Below, one piece after another: positions 40,401 through 50,147 of a stretch of DNA of 64,000 nt (position 1 is the stretch's first letter; every line of letters begins with the position of its first letter). The position numbers were made by a program, and so were the translations under genes. The notes under the pieces were generated by a model. That model did not search any database and was not told where the DNA came from. It was given only the letters and a program-made list of their open reading frames with translations. Source of the DNA: Xylocopa sonorina (taxonomy: Eukaryota > Arthropoda > Insecta > Hymenoptera > Apidae); contig NC_135200.1 in NCBI RefSeq assembly GCF_050948175.1, positions 10,903,001 to 10,967,000 on the forward strand, in the 5' to 3' direction.

Positions 40401-42636
40401 CGGCGATCGATTTATAATACGTACTAGTCTCTATAGTCCTCTCGTTATATTAAATTCCATTCTTAAATATTTCACAGAAATTCTATCCCGCTCCCATCGG
40501 TGTGTATAATTTATTCGGTCATTATATCGCCACCGAGAAAGCTACCTGATACGTGTAACGGGCATTAGTCTCTATTTCTCTCGTTGGAACGAATAAGAGG
40601 CGACGATCAATTACTTTCTCGCGAGCAACAGGCTCGGCTCGCTTTGCGAGCGAACCGGCCTAAAGTAGCATCCCCGAACCCCCGCGAAAGCGACGCCGTG
40701 TGAAACGTGGACGGATCGTAGTCGGTGGCGGTGAACGGGTTAAACGTGTCGTAACCTCAGCCGGCGCGCATTCGTATTCCTGGGTGGCTGGCGAATAATT
40801 TATTTCCCCGGCTCGCCCTCAGCTGCCGTCGTGCTCGCGTCCGCGCCGGGGAAAAAACGAGCCGCACGAAAAACCGATTTGGTAATCGGTTCCTGGCTCG
40901 AGTCTGCTCGCGTTCTACACGCGTCAGGCGACCGATTTAAACGGCAAAAGTTTTACTTTTCCAGCTCGCGAACGAGACGCGTGTCACCGTCGCGTGCCGC
41001 GTACCACGCGATCGTATCTTTCCGCGCGCGTAATTTACGACGGCCATCGCTAGAAACGCCGGAGGGTCCGCGAACTCGGAAGCGCGAGGAGCTTGCAACG
41101 GGGAAGTAAAGATGGGCGAAACGATCCACTCGAGCGTATCGATACGCTCGTGCTCAGGGTCGACCGCAATAAAAGTAGCTCGCCGTTGAAAGCTATCGTC
41201 GACTTGTTACTTGACCAAAGTGCCCAGGGAAGATTAGGCCACGCGTTCTACTGGAAGAGGGAAACTCTAGCTAGGGTCCCATGAATCTCGTCCGGCTGCA
41301 TTAGTCTGCATCGTCGAGCTACCCAGGACGTTGCGTCCGCGATTACGTAACCGAGAAAGCTTTTCGTACTAAAGAGGAGAACGAGCTCCGTATGTGCTTT
41401 TCTTCGATCGTCCTGTTGTTTCTCGAGGTGGAATTTTGGCAGGAATAGGGGGTATCAAACGGAGAATTCATTAGCAGGGGTTGAAAGTGAGGTAAACGAA
41501 GGGCTTAAGGGATGAAGGGGGTGTGTTGGACTGTGATTATGCACACGTCGCATGAATCGAAGCCTCTTTCTAGCTCAGTCGTTGTTTAATCTTCTAGCTA
41601 AAGCGATTTATCGCTCAGTAACGCAAGGCTGTCGAGTTAAAAATATACCATCCGTACGACAAACGGAAGTAAACTCTGACTGGTCGACGCTGAAACACTT
41701 TCGAGGCCAGAATAACGAGAATCGATTCCGTTCGCGTGGATAGAATTTTTCTCCGCTCCTCTGTCATTGAACGAGTGGAATCCTATGCCGTTTTTGTTCG
41801 CAGCGCGCGTATAAACGAACAATTCCGCAGCCGTTCGTAAAATGGAGAAAGAAATCGACTTACGTAAGAAATCATTGGAAGATTGAACGCAGCGGCCATT
41901 CTGCCCTCGTGGACGCAGGTTTCCTGCGGGCCGATGTAGGCGCTGATGTTCTTCGTCCAGAGATCCGCGGTCATCAGGATGCTCGTCTCCTCCTCGCCAT
42001 AAGTTTCCGCGACCAGGAAATCAAGCTTGTGCCCGCGCCGACCGAGCTCACCTGCGTTCACCTACCGAGTACGAGAGATCCTACATTCGTCTCGTGGAAT
42101 TAATTAAATTCAATCCCCTTCCCGCCATCGTCGGAGGATAAACTCCGCTCTGTTACGAAACTCTTCCGTGGAATTTCATTTCGGCGAGAACCGAAAAGAT
42201 TGCGCTCGTTTCCTGGCAAGATGTTCGAATATTCGCGAGAAAATTTTTCTACGGAGAAACCCAGAGATTGTTTTATCGTTTTTACAAGGAATTCCATTAC
42301 GCGATCGGCTCGTAACTTTACCAGGAACCACAGAGGATAAGTGGAACGAGGGGATTTCTAAAATTTCTCTCTATCTTAATTAGTCATTTCCGCGCGGTGA
42401 TTATGGTCGGACGGTTCGTATTAGTGAAAAATAAGCGGTTCAATTACCTCTTCCACGGCGAGCGATATGGCGCCGGATATCCGGTAACCAGGACGCTGAT
42501 ACTCAAAGTCCCCTGGACGTCTCTTCGAGCCGGTGATGTATCCGAGGGTGAACGTCTCGGCGTCGGCGTCCTTGCACAGTAAAACGTGGATCGCTGTTAG
42601 TAGCAGACAGGCCCTCTCCACGTTTGCCAGTAGCAT
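30777..42636 (-). CDS. Gyc32E: Receptor guanylate cyclase, Gyc32E-like, complete, 22 coding exons
   Basis: Makes cGMP from GTP at the plasma membrane in response to an extracellular ligand; the ligand of this insect subfamily is unknown to me. Coding exons in transcript order: 42448-42636, 41864-42061, 39250-39372, 38992-39187, 38153-38230, 37639-37883, 37352-37497, 36183-36321, 36008-36098, 34957-35162, 34483-34656, 34289-34393, 34109-34180, 33550-33715, 33164-33371, 32924-33058, 32727-32839, 32262-32413, 32078-32176, 31862-32006, 31647-31745, 30777-31558. All introns are GT-AG, phases join, and the total of 3,861 nt gives 1,286 residues plus stop. Domains: signal peptide 1-26, ligand-binding ectodomain about 27-469, membrane span 474-494, kinase-homology domain about 555-824, signalling helix 825-862, cyclase about 873-1071, tail 1072-1286. 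The start at 42636 was chosen because it gives a signal peptide; an in-frame ATG at 42696 would add 20 polar residues. The Gyc32E assignment (rather than Gyc76C or another insect receptor cyclase) rests on remembered resemblance in the ectodomain and kinase-homology domain, so the family is certain and the paralogue is likely. Confidence 0.9.
31425..32413 (-). other. Exons 18-22 (part): guanylate cyclase catalytic domain
   Basis: Residues 862-1071 form a class III cyclase domain. Metal-binding Asp residues are D897 in YFSDIVGFT and D941 in VETIGDAYMV. The GTP-specifying pair is E937 (same motif) and C1009 in PRYCLFGDTVNTASRM. N1016 and R1020 in the NTASR motif are the transition-state residues. 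All key residues are intact, so the enzyme should be an active homodimeric guanylate cyclase. The domain closes with GLVSMKGKGERLTYWLIGED. Confidence 0.92.
31828..31845. repeat. CT microsatellite in intron 20 of the cyclase
   Basis: It lies within the 116-bp intron between exons 20 and 21, close to the donor side, where it reads as GA on the gene's strand. Confidence 0.9.
32727..32839 (-). other. Exon 17: signalling helix (dimerisation coiled coil)
   Basis: Residues 825-861 begin KPNIFDNMMAMMEKYANNLE and continue as a charged helix ending TEEKKKT. This is the conserved coiled-coil linker that couples the kinase-homology domain to the cyclase dimer in receptor guanylate cyclases. The donor, GTTGCT, is unusually weak compared with the gene's other donors. 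Confidence 0.85.
32924..34656 (-). other. Exons 11-16: kinase-homology (pseudokinase) domain
   Basis: Residues 538-824. The ATP-lysine equivalent is present in FAVKK (K576), as are RDLRHDN, a VEYC hinge, KLADFGL (DFG 687-689), YRAPELL (APE 715-717), GDVYSFAIVLYE and the C-lobe CWAEDPEARPDF. The catalytic HRD loop is replaced by HGSLSTSN (667-674), so the domain should regulate rather than phosphorylate, as in the natriuretic receptors. A Ser/Thr-rich stretch (RTSQVSLSSN, 542-551) precedes it. Exon 16 ends two bases into a Met codon, and exon 17 restores the frame. Confidence 0.9.
34957..35162 (-). other. Exon 10: transmembrane helix and juxtamembrane segment
   Basis: Residues 469-537. A single strongly hydrophobic helix covers residues 474-494 (IVGGIAGG... 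ending VVY). The intracellular YRNWKYEQELDSLLWKV follows, a juxtamembrane block typical of receptor guanylate cyclases. The exon ends in a charged, low-complexity linker (KAQKDESSVANEAP). The orientation is N-terminus outside, consistent with exon 1. Confidence 0.9.
36008..42061 (-). other. Exons 2-9: extracellular ligand-binding (ANF receptor) domain
   Basis: Residues 64-469. Recognisable blocks include AYIGPQETCVHEG (exon 2), FARTRPPDTQISKS (exon 3), GNYYEHMGLL (exon 5), VGVDIEQYD (exon 6), AYLYDAVHLY (exon 7), NGDAEGNYT (exon 8) and GPPIAEPECGYHGEKC (exon 9, a juxtamembrane cysteine pair). Possible N-glycosylation sequons include NIS at 101, NWT at 167 and NST at 177, with further NSS, NFT and NYT sites. 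The exons are spread over 6 kb, and the largest intron of the gene follows exon 2. The start of exon 7 after the CAG at 37498-37500 is the only phase-compatible choice I found; the alternative AG three bases upstream shifts the frame. Confidence 0.88.
39373..41863 (-). other. Intron 2 of the cyclase gene, largest intron
   Basis: This 2.49-kb intron separates exon 2 (donor TAC|GTAAGT) from exon 3 (acceptor CTAG|TTTTGC). It is CpG-rich and contains only short open frames. I saw no nested gene or transposon on either strand. Other introns above 300 bp are 42062-42447, 38231-38991, 36322-37351, 35163-36007, 33716-34108 and 32414-32726; they look equally plain. Confidence 0.6.
42448..42636 (-). 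other. Exon 1: signal peptide and start of ectodomain
   Basis: Encodes residues 1-63. A short n-region is followed by a hydrophobic core (CLLLTAIHVLLC, residues 10-21) and a small-residue site ending DADA at 26, giving a probable cleavage before ETFTLGYITG. That mature start, with the LGYITGS motif, matches the first beta strand of the natriuretic-receptor-type ligand-binding fold. The donor lies after the second Glu of VEE. The upstream edge of this exon is unknown: no convincing pyrimidine-rich acceptor is visible just above the ATG. Confidence 0.85.
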
Positions 42637-43608
42637 GCCCAGTCGCGAAACCTTTGCACAGTAATTGCCTTTATGATACCCGAACCGCGTTGTCATATCA
42701 TTATCTGCGCGTACCTAATTGCGATCTTTATCCCAACTCTTTTTTATTCGTTTTTTTTTTACCAGGTATCGTACGTACAACAGCGAAAAGCACTCGGACT
42801 TTCGAAAGCTTTATTTATCGTTCCATACCGCGCGAAAGTTCGCTATTTCGCTGTTGCATCAGCGGTCCACTGCAGAGGGTTTTATTTGCAAGCGGCGAGA
42901 GCAACGAGAGCACCGACTCGCGGTCGAATGATATAGGGGAAGGTAATGGATGAAACCAGTAAGCTCGACGGGGTCGCAATAAACACCATCAATCTCCCAT
43001 GGTCCGCTCGCCACTTCCTCTTCCTACTGTGTCGCCTTCGTTCACCGTCGACCAGCAATATCCTCTTTCCTTCAAAACTATAGCGTTATCGAGGCACGGA
43101 CCGCGCGTCCTCGGACAGCTTGCAAACGAGAAACCACTCTTCTTTCGTTGGCCTCGATCGATCGGGCCGCAATTCACCGCTGTGCAACCCACGGGGACAA
43201 TTTCTGAAACGGATTCGGCCCGATCCGTCTTCTTCTCGGTACACGCCTTTATCGTGTCCCAGGCGCGACCATTTTTCTCCGTTTCATCCCCCTCTGCACG
43301 GTGATCGCGAACGCGTCGAACCGCGTCCTCCATTCAGCGTATGCGCGTTTTTCATACCGACGGAATTCCCGCTGAATCGGCATTCCCACGAGCACGTGTC
43401 GCAAGAGGACGGTGGTTTCCTTGTGATTCAGATCGGTCGAGGCGATGCCAACGATTATTAATCAACGCCTCTGACTCAACGCCGCGATCCTTTCTTCTCT
43501 CCCGACATTGTCGCAATCTACCACGCTCCTATATTTAATGCTGCGGTTTTCATCGAAACACTGCCAACCTTTGTCGGCTCTGCTCGACGGGAGCCAGGAG
43601 GACTGAGC

Positions 43609-43628
43609 GGACCATCCGCGGATGGTCC
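43609..43628. repeat. Perfect 20-bp palindrome
   Basis: GGACCATCCG followed directly by its reverse complement. There is no spacer, and the flanking bases break the symmetry. Confidence 0.9.
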
Positions 43629-43868
43629 CTCTATCCCACGCGTATAAACGGTAACTGATCGTCCGCTCGTTCCTCGCCTCGCCGACTTGGCTTCTCGAAC
43701 GAGTTATAACTTATTCCGGTTACGTAATTCCCTGCGTATTTAGACTTTTGCCCGACGGCACTGTCATTTGTCACGAATTATTAAAATAGAGCGCAGTTAA
43801 TAATAGGTTCGAGACGAAAGCTGCGGGCGTTCGTCGTTGGCCATTGAAACTCGACTGACAACGCTCAC

Positions 43869-43930
43869 CTTGATGCGTTGATCGCTAATTTTAATGAAAC
43901 TTTGCGGATACGCGGACTCTTCGATGCATT
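43869..43930 (-). other. Candidate small exon, minus strand, upstream of the cyclase
   Basis: A 62-nt segment lies between a fair acceptor (TTCCGTTACAG) and a strong donor (AAG|GTGAGC). One frame is open and reads CIEESAYPQSFIKISDQRIK (in-phase after two bases, out-phase 0). It sits between the candidate 5' exons and exon 1, so it may be a further leader exon of the cyclase; the peptide would then be chance. I do not recognise the peptide. Confidence 0.22.
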
Positions 43931-46900
43931 CTGTAACGGAATCGTATGAATAATCGCGCGACGAGCTCGTCCTCGAGAGAACAATTAAATAGGTATACTA
44001 AAATTGGTGAACAAAAGAATGGGAATAAAATTAGATCGTGACGCGTGCACGTCAGCCGTTATCCGCTGCGCGGTTTCTTTTAATCTTCGCCGGCGGCAGT
44101 TTAAAAAAAATGGCGACGCAGTTCCGCGGCGCAGCGCTCGAAACGTTCGTTCGTATCCGAACGAAAGTAAGAGCGGGAACGGCGAACGGTTTTTTGCGAT
44201 CGTTCAGGCTCGATTTCGACAGAGCGACGTATGCACCGTGACTTTCGATTCCCGCCGCAGTAATTAACGAGGTGTCCAGAATTATCGAGCCGCTAAGAAA
44301 TTCATTTTACGTGGATTAATTGTTACGACCCGATCGATGACTTCATATACGTAACTGTCGATTCAATCAGTAGCCGAAACACGCGTTCTCATTAGCCGAG
44401 CGTATCGCGGCTGGCAACGCGTCCGCCGGTAATTAAGCGGATAAAAATCTTGACAAATCGTCCCGCTCGAGCGCCAGCTATAAAGATATTATTCTCTTAA
44501 CGAGCGATCTATTTCGCGATCCGATAACATTGTTCGTGATTCTCGTTGGCCGCGCAAAAAGTGATCGTCGCGGAGAATCGATCGTTCTTCCTCATCTGAT
44601 ATCTCTTGTTCTTCATTTGCATATTAATTGCGACTCAATTAATCACCCGGTTATTCCCCGTCCCACTCGCAAGCGCAACGTTTTATTAAACCATCGTCGC
44701 GTCGTTTCTTTTCGTGGTATATATACAACCGTAGAAAATCGAGTCGATGGCCCACGGTGAAAATTTCTCCCAAAGTATCGCTCCGCGTCGACGACCCGTT
44801 CGCGCGACCAGGAAGAAACGAGCGGCGAACCTTACGCCGTGACATTTTGACAGGACGTTCGCTCGCGCCGGTCTTTAATTAGCTCCGAACTGATTCGCGC
44901 AAAATTTCCGCGCGCCTCGCCGCAAGACGCGTGGCTCAATTAAATCGGATGCGTGACGTCTTATTAGGAATATCTCAGGGCTCGTTTACCGCTACCCACG
45001 TTCACTTATGCGCCGCGATGCGCCGCCGTTACGTGTCCTTAATTAGTAAAGAATTATCGCCGGTTGCGCTATCGAATCGGCTGCCCGCGGACGATCGTAA
45101 TCCCTGGCGTTATATTCCCGCGGGAGCTCCGATCTGAACGTTTAAATACGAGCGAGGGAGCCGCGTATCGGGCACAGGACGCGCGTACATAACGCGAGAG
45201 GCAACCGTGAATCTTCTTCGTAAGCTGTGGCCGATCTCGCGCCTCCTTTCTTCGACTCCCGATGCATTATGCCCGCGTACACGCTTTATTTGCTCGGTTC
45301 TCGCGACGCCGATTAAAATACAGATGTTCCCTCTCTCACGTGGCGACGCCGCGCGAAACGAATGGTCGCCGAGAGGCGTATCGCAACGGCGCTCGTAAAC
45401 TCTGCCGATATTAAAAGCCCGGTGAAAAGAGATTTACGGCGACGCGAACAATCGTCGATACGGTTGCCATTGTACGCAGCAAGCTGCGCTAAGAGCCGGC
45501 ACCTTAACGCGTCCTTAATGAATCCTGCGTTTTATTCGCCTTGCAGCCAGGTTAACCGTTCTTTTAATGCCTCTCTCGCGTTCACCGAACGAGGGTGCGG
45601 AAAGAAGCTCTTTACGCGCGAGCAAACAATTTCTCCTCTTCTCCCCGTCTCCGTCTTCGTCCTCCGTCGTTTCTTCCCCGTCTTTTCGTTAACGGGAAAT
45701 ATGAAGAAACACACTAAGCGCGTCTTCGTCATCCTTTCATTTAGAGCGAGATGCAAAGTGATGCAAATCCGAAGACTAGGTTTAACCTCCTAGGGTCTAG
45801 TGGTCTCACTGGGAAGCCACCATTTGATATTATCTTCCCCAGCGGTTTTCTCCCTCTAAGTTTCGGACGAAATTACTTGTAGTTCTGCTCGTAGAACTTT
45901 CTAATGACGTCTGCATCAGCTATCTCGATCGTCGTTTCTAAGTAATATACTCGCACGAGAACGATAAACGTTTGTTTATATAAAAAAGAAACGAGAAGGT
46001 TGAATATAACAAGACAATCTGCATCGCGATTTGTTTAGATATTACGGTAACCGTCGCGAAAATTTCGACGACGATATACCTGCACCAGTTAACAAAGTTT
46101 GGACACTCCAGAATCGGAATTCTATTAATTCGCCGCATCGAACGTGTTGAATTCTCTGGTGACGGATTAACAAGCGACAGGTGTCATGTCGGTTCGAACG
46201 CGGAAGCGTGTTCGTCGGTGACGGGAAGCTTGCGGCGCCGGTATTCACCGTGCGTATTTCCGTTTGTCCCGAATAAATTTCCCGCCCTTATCACGCGCCA
46301 CGTTAAACAAATACACCCACTAACGTCTGTTTTATCGCGGATAATCGCGAACCACGGCTGTACGTGCCGCGCGATATCCGTGGAATTATGCCTCCTTTGC
46401 TCCCTTGCCCCGTTTTCATTATCCGATCCGGATGGCGGACAAATTTCCTCCGAAACATCGTTCGAGAAACTTCCCGATAAGCCTCTCGAGAATCCTTATC
46501 TCGTGGATGGCGACAAGTTGTACGATCGTGCAGGAAGTATCGGAAGTTCTATCGTTCGTCTTCCCTCCCGAGGATTCGTCATTCCGATCGGTGAAAATCC
46601 GATGGAAAGGCGTTTTCGAAGTCCGCGAGCGAATCGTCCGGCTGTGTGGAAGGTCGCAGGAGAAAGTAAAACGTAGCTGGCCGCGCGTTTTTATCGCTAT
46701 TTCCTTGGAGGAGCAGCCTCTGGTATTCGTCCAACGCGTTACAATTCGCCGTTTGGCGCGGCGATGTGCCTTCTACGCGTACGCGCGCCTCTTGCGCGCC
46801 GCTCTTGCTATTACATATGTGGAACACGTTTGGTGACTATATTTAGAAGTTTCTCGAAAGCGAACGTTACACGGCGAACGAAGTGCAGAGGGAAAAGTCC

Positions 46901-49522
46901 GCGACGGGGGCCCTCGCGAAATCTGGAGTAACGCCGCTGTCCGCGTGCACGCGTTAAGCGCCGATCGTGTCCGCGTTTTACGATCGCTCGCGCGATCGAT
47001 AGAAGAGGAGCGACACCCTGCTCGAGAATGGATATCGTTCCGATTTCCATGCGTAGCTATTTCTCGTCGCGATGTCCAGCGGCTAGGTAAACCCGTTTTT
47101 TCCAACGATCTCAGATCGTAAGAGTAAACACGCGTTACTCAAGGAAGAGAGAGAGAGAGAGGTTGAGAACAGACGGAGAATACGAGGAAGATTGAATCGT
47201 AAGGTTCGCGAGACACGTCGCACTTCTGGCAGTGGCCTCGTCACGCTGCAACCCGATGGAATCTGATAAACTCCATCGAGCTGGATAGGGCACGATCTCC
47301 TTTGTCGGTTCCTCGTTCGCGACGATCTTTTACGACAGCCAACGAGCGAGCTTCTGCGCGTGCTATTGGACAACGACGCATACGTACACCTCGAGTGGGC
47401 ATATTTCGCGGGGACAGCCGTATCGGTGCAAAAATACAGCCGACCGTCCCATATCTTTCCACTCCAATTTGCAACGAACGTTACCACGGATTTTCGTGGC
47501 CCGATCTCCGGCAACGCCGTGAAAGCGTTCGCGGAATAAGTCACTGGTTGCTCGCTCGCGCGTATACGTTGCGCTGTAAATTGTCGAAATCGCGTCCCCC
47601 TCCCTCTCCCCCCTCCCCCCTCTGATTTCGAAGGTAAAAGTGATCCTGGCGTTTGAATGATTTGCGATGGGGTATATCTCGCGCTGTGTAGAGCGGCTGA
47701 AAGTGACTCAACGCGATCATGGGGGCCGACTTTCGAAAAAGGTGATCTCGGTGTAGGTATCTGTGTCACATGGTGTTGTTACATAGAGAATTTTAGGCAC
47801 GCCTCGATTCGGTTGCGTCAACGGGCACGCACGAGCACACGGACCTCGGGGCTATGCGTTCAATTTCTATTCGACGACCATTTTCTAATTAACAGCGACT
47901 CGACACGCAGCGGCGAAGGTACGAATCGAACGATCACGATTTCTGCTACACGATCGTCGGACGAGCTTGCCGCGTTGCACGCGAATCACTTTATTACAAG
48001 CGTCCATCGTTGACGAGTCACTTCGCGGGAGATCGCGAGACGATGGATCGAGCGTCGCGATCGTCTCGATCCGGAGCGAATAGAGCGAGGGCGTCGCCGT
48101 ATTGTGTGCAAATCGACGTAGCGGTCCCCCGATACGTGAGATACGCGCTCTATTTTCGTACTATTGGGCGTCCCGTTTATTTTCGTAGACAGAGGCTAGA
48201 GAAAAGTGTCGGTGGACACCGCCGCCGCGGTGTTTGTTTTAATTCCGAGATCGAGGAATCGCGTCCACAGGCGGTGCCTGTGTATTTTCAAAACTTCTTC
48301 GTCGTGCGCGCACGCTGGATGCTGGAACTCACGAAAAACTGCAATCTCTTTTCGTCGCCCGAGCTGAGTGTATTTCTCTGTACGCGAAATTATTTTTTTT
48401 TTTTTGTGTCCCGCACCGCCTGTCCTCGCGCATCCCACTTAGAGCTGGTCCAGCGTCCGGTGGTTTCGTTGACACGCGTTCACGTAGCCCGGTTCCATCG
48501 TCCGTATCGGTAACTAGGCTGAAACTACAGAAACTTCCAGGTTCTACTTTATATTTACTCATCGCGCGTACGGTATTACCGCGCACCCACGCGGTCAGCG
48601 AGTTCGACGATCCCCGTTAGCGGTTTCCCCATCTCGAACTGGAAACGCGATCCATTACACTGTCAAAGATAGGAATTCTGTACTGTCGGACACTTAATTC
48701 GCCCCGGTTCTTAAATTTACGCACGCTGGACCTCGGCCGGGAATCTCGAATAATAATAAAACGTGAAATACGCCGTATACTCGCGTGTCGATGCGTTTCG
48801 ACGGCGAATCGGGCCAGGTACCGGTACGCATCCCATTAACCGCCAGCGGATTTCGCTCATTAACGCGATAAGGATAAACGCGTCTCAATTAAAGCCAGAA
48901 ACGTCGTCGAATCGAGACGCTCGGACTTTTTCCTCGAAACGCGGCCGTCTCCGCGGTGCCCTCCTCCGTTCTCCAGCTCGATTTTTATCCGCGTAAACAT
49001 CGAGCTCGGCGAACGCCACGCTTCCCGTGGCAGTCCGCGGTCGGTGACGGTGAACGGCTTCCACCGAATTCTGACACGTTCCACGATAACGATTTGGACC
49101 GCGTCGCGGAACGTCGACCGGGGATTTTACAGAATTTCGACCCTAGCCCAGGACCGTGATTTATGGCGTCGAGTTTTCGTCGGCACGTGGCAACACTTGC
49201 CCGCCGCCATTCATTCACAACCGGCTAGAGCAGCTTGCCCAACCACCAGCCGCGCGGCCCCTTCGATTCGCACCATTTTTATTATCCGTTCACCGACCCA
49301 CGCTCTGCTCTCCGAGCCTCGCGGCGGACCTTGCCTCTCTATTTTCTGTACCTCTGGCTATTTAACCCGCTCCCTGCCGTTCGTTCCGTTGTTTCTGCCC
49401 TACTTTTCCTCTTCCTTGTTTTCGCGCGGAACTTTTCGTTGTCGCGATAGAAGCGTTCGCGTGCTGTTCGCTGTTCGACTTGTATTTTTTACGCGGTCAG
49501 CGTATGACGGTTCGAAACTTAC

Positions 49523-49625
49523 CTCTGTCGTCTGTAGTCCCGTTTAATTATCGATCGGCAACAGCTCCGCGATCTTCAAGCACCGTGGTACACCAGCGGC
49601 AGTGCCGACACATGGAAACTCATTC
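49523..49625 (-). other. Candidate non-coding 5' UTR exon of the cyclase gene
   Basis: On the minus strand a strong acceptor (ATTTTTCTTCTAG before 49625) and a strong donor (AGAG|GTAAGTTTC after 49523) bracket 103 bp. No frame is open throughout. An ATG near its start opens a 15-codon upstream ORF (MSFHVSALPLVYHGA then stop). The most economical reading is a 5' UTR exon of the only gene known downstream on this strand, the receptor cyclase, with an intron of about 6.9 kb or with intermediate exons. It could instead belong to an unseen transcript. Confidence 0.4.
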
Positions 49626-49945
49626 CTAGAAGAAAAATATCGCGCGGCGAATAAGATTCTGCCGATGCGACGATCGCGATAACGACGCCGTGGAACGAAT
49701 TAAAGCGGTAACGCGTGCCGGCTAGAATTCTTGCGATTTAAATTCGCGGTCGTCGACGTGGTCCACGGGACGTGCGAGAATGTGCTGGTCGTAATCACGA
49801 CGGTGGATCGAAGCGACGAAAAAACACCGATTACGATTCTTTCTCTTTTTATTCGCACAGATTCGTTCGCGTTCGTTCGCGCGCGGAACTTCGTAAACGA
49901 GATTAATAAGAAAAAAAAAGGACGAGTAATTTCTCGAGAAGTTAC

Positions 49946-50147
49946 CTATAAGGAAAACTGACGCGAGTAGTCTCGCGACGCGATGTATTTCTCGCCTCCT
50001 GTGGGAAACACTGAGTGGAGATAATCGAAAGCGGTGGTCGGGAATTGGCGTACGATTCGAATCGAAACGACCGTCCCGCCGGTGCGATGAGAACGACACG
50101 TGAGACCGGCGGTCGACAGTGATCGTAGGCGCGCGCGGCCAGACTGA
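49946..50147 (-). promoter_or_regulatory. Candidate first exon with initiator, minus strand
   Basis: A TCAGTCT initiator-like sequence (minus strand, 50147-50141) begins a CpG-rich segment that ends at a usable donor (TATAG|GTAACT after 49946). A second TCAGTTTT lies just before the donor. Together with the spliced segment at 49523-49625 (intron about 320 bp), this resembles an insect promoter plus leader exon. No TATA box is obvious. The assignment to the receptor cyclase is inference. Confidence 0.3.

Larger units (their letters stand above)
42637..49522. other. Upstream flank or first intron of the cyclase gene
   Basis: No coding sequence is firmly supported. It holds the candidate small exon at 43,869-43,930, the 20-bp palindrome at 43,609, and a possible terminal-exon-like segment at 45,873-45,937. 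If the 5' exons near 50 kb belong to the cyclase, this is its first large intron. Confidence 0.5.

Noticed and set aside
41571..41640. tRNA-like A box (TAGCTCAGTCG)
   Set aside because: No matching T arm or acceptor stem could be paired at the right spacing.
47083..47769. 228-codon open frame on the minus strand upstream of the cyclase
   Set aside because: Arg/Ser-rich with no recognisable motif, crossed by open frames on the other strand, as expected of CpG-rich DNA poor in stop codons.
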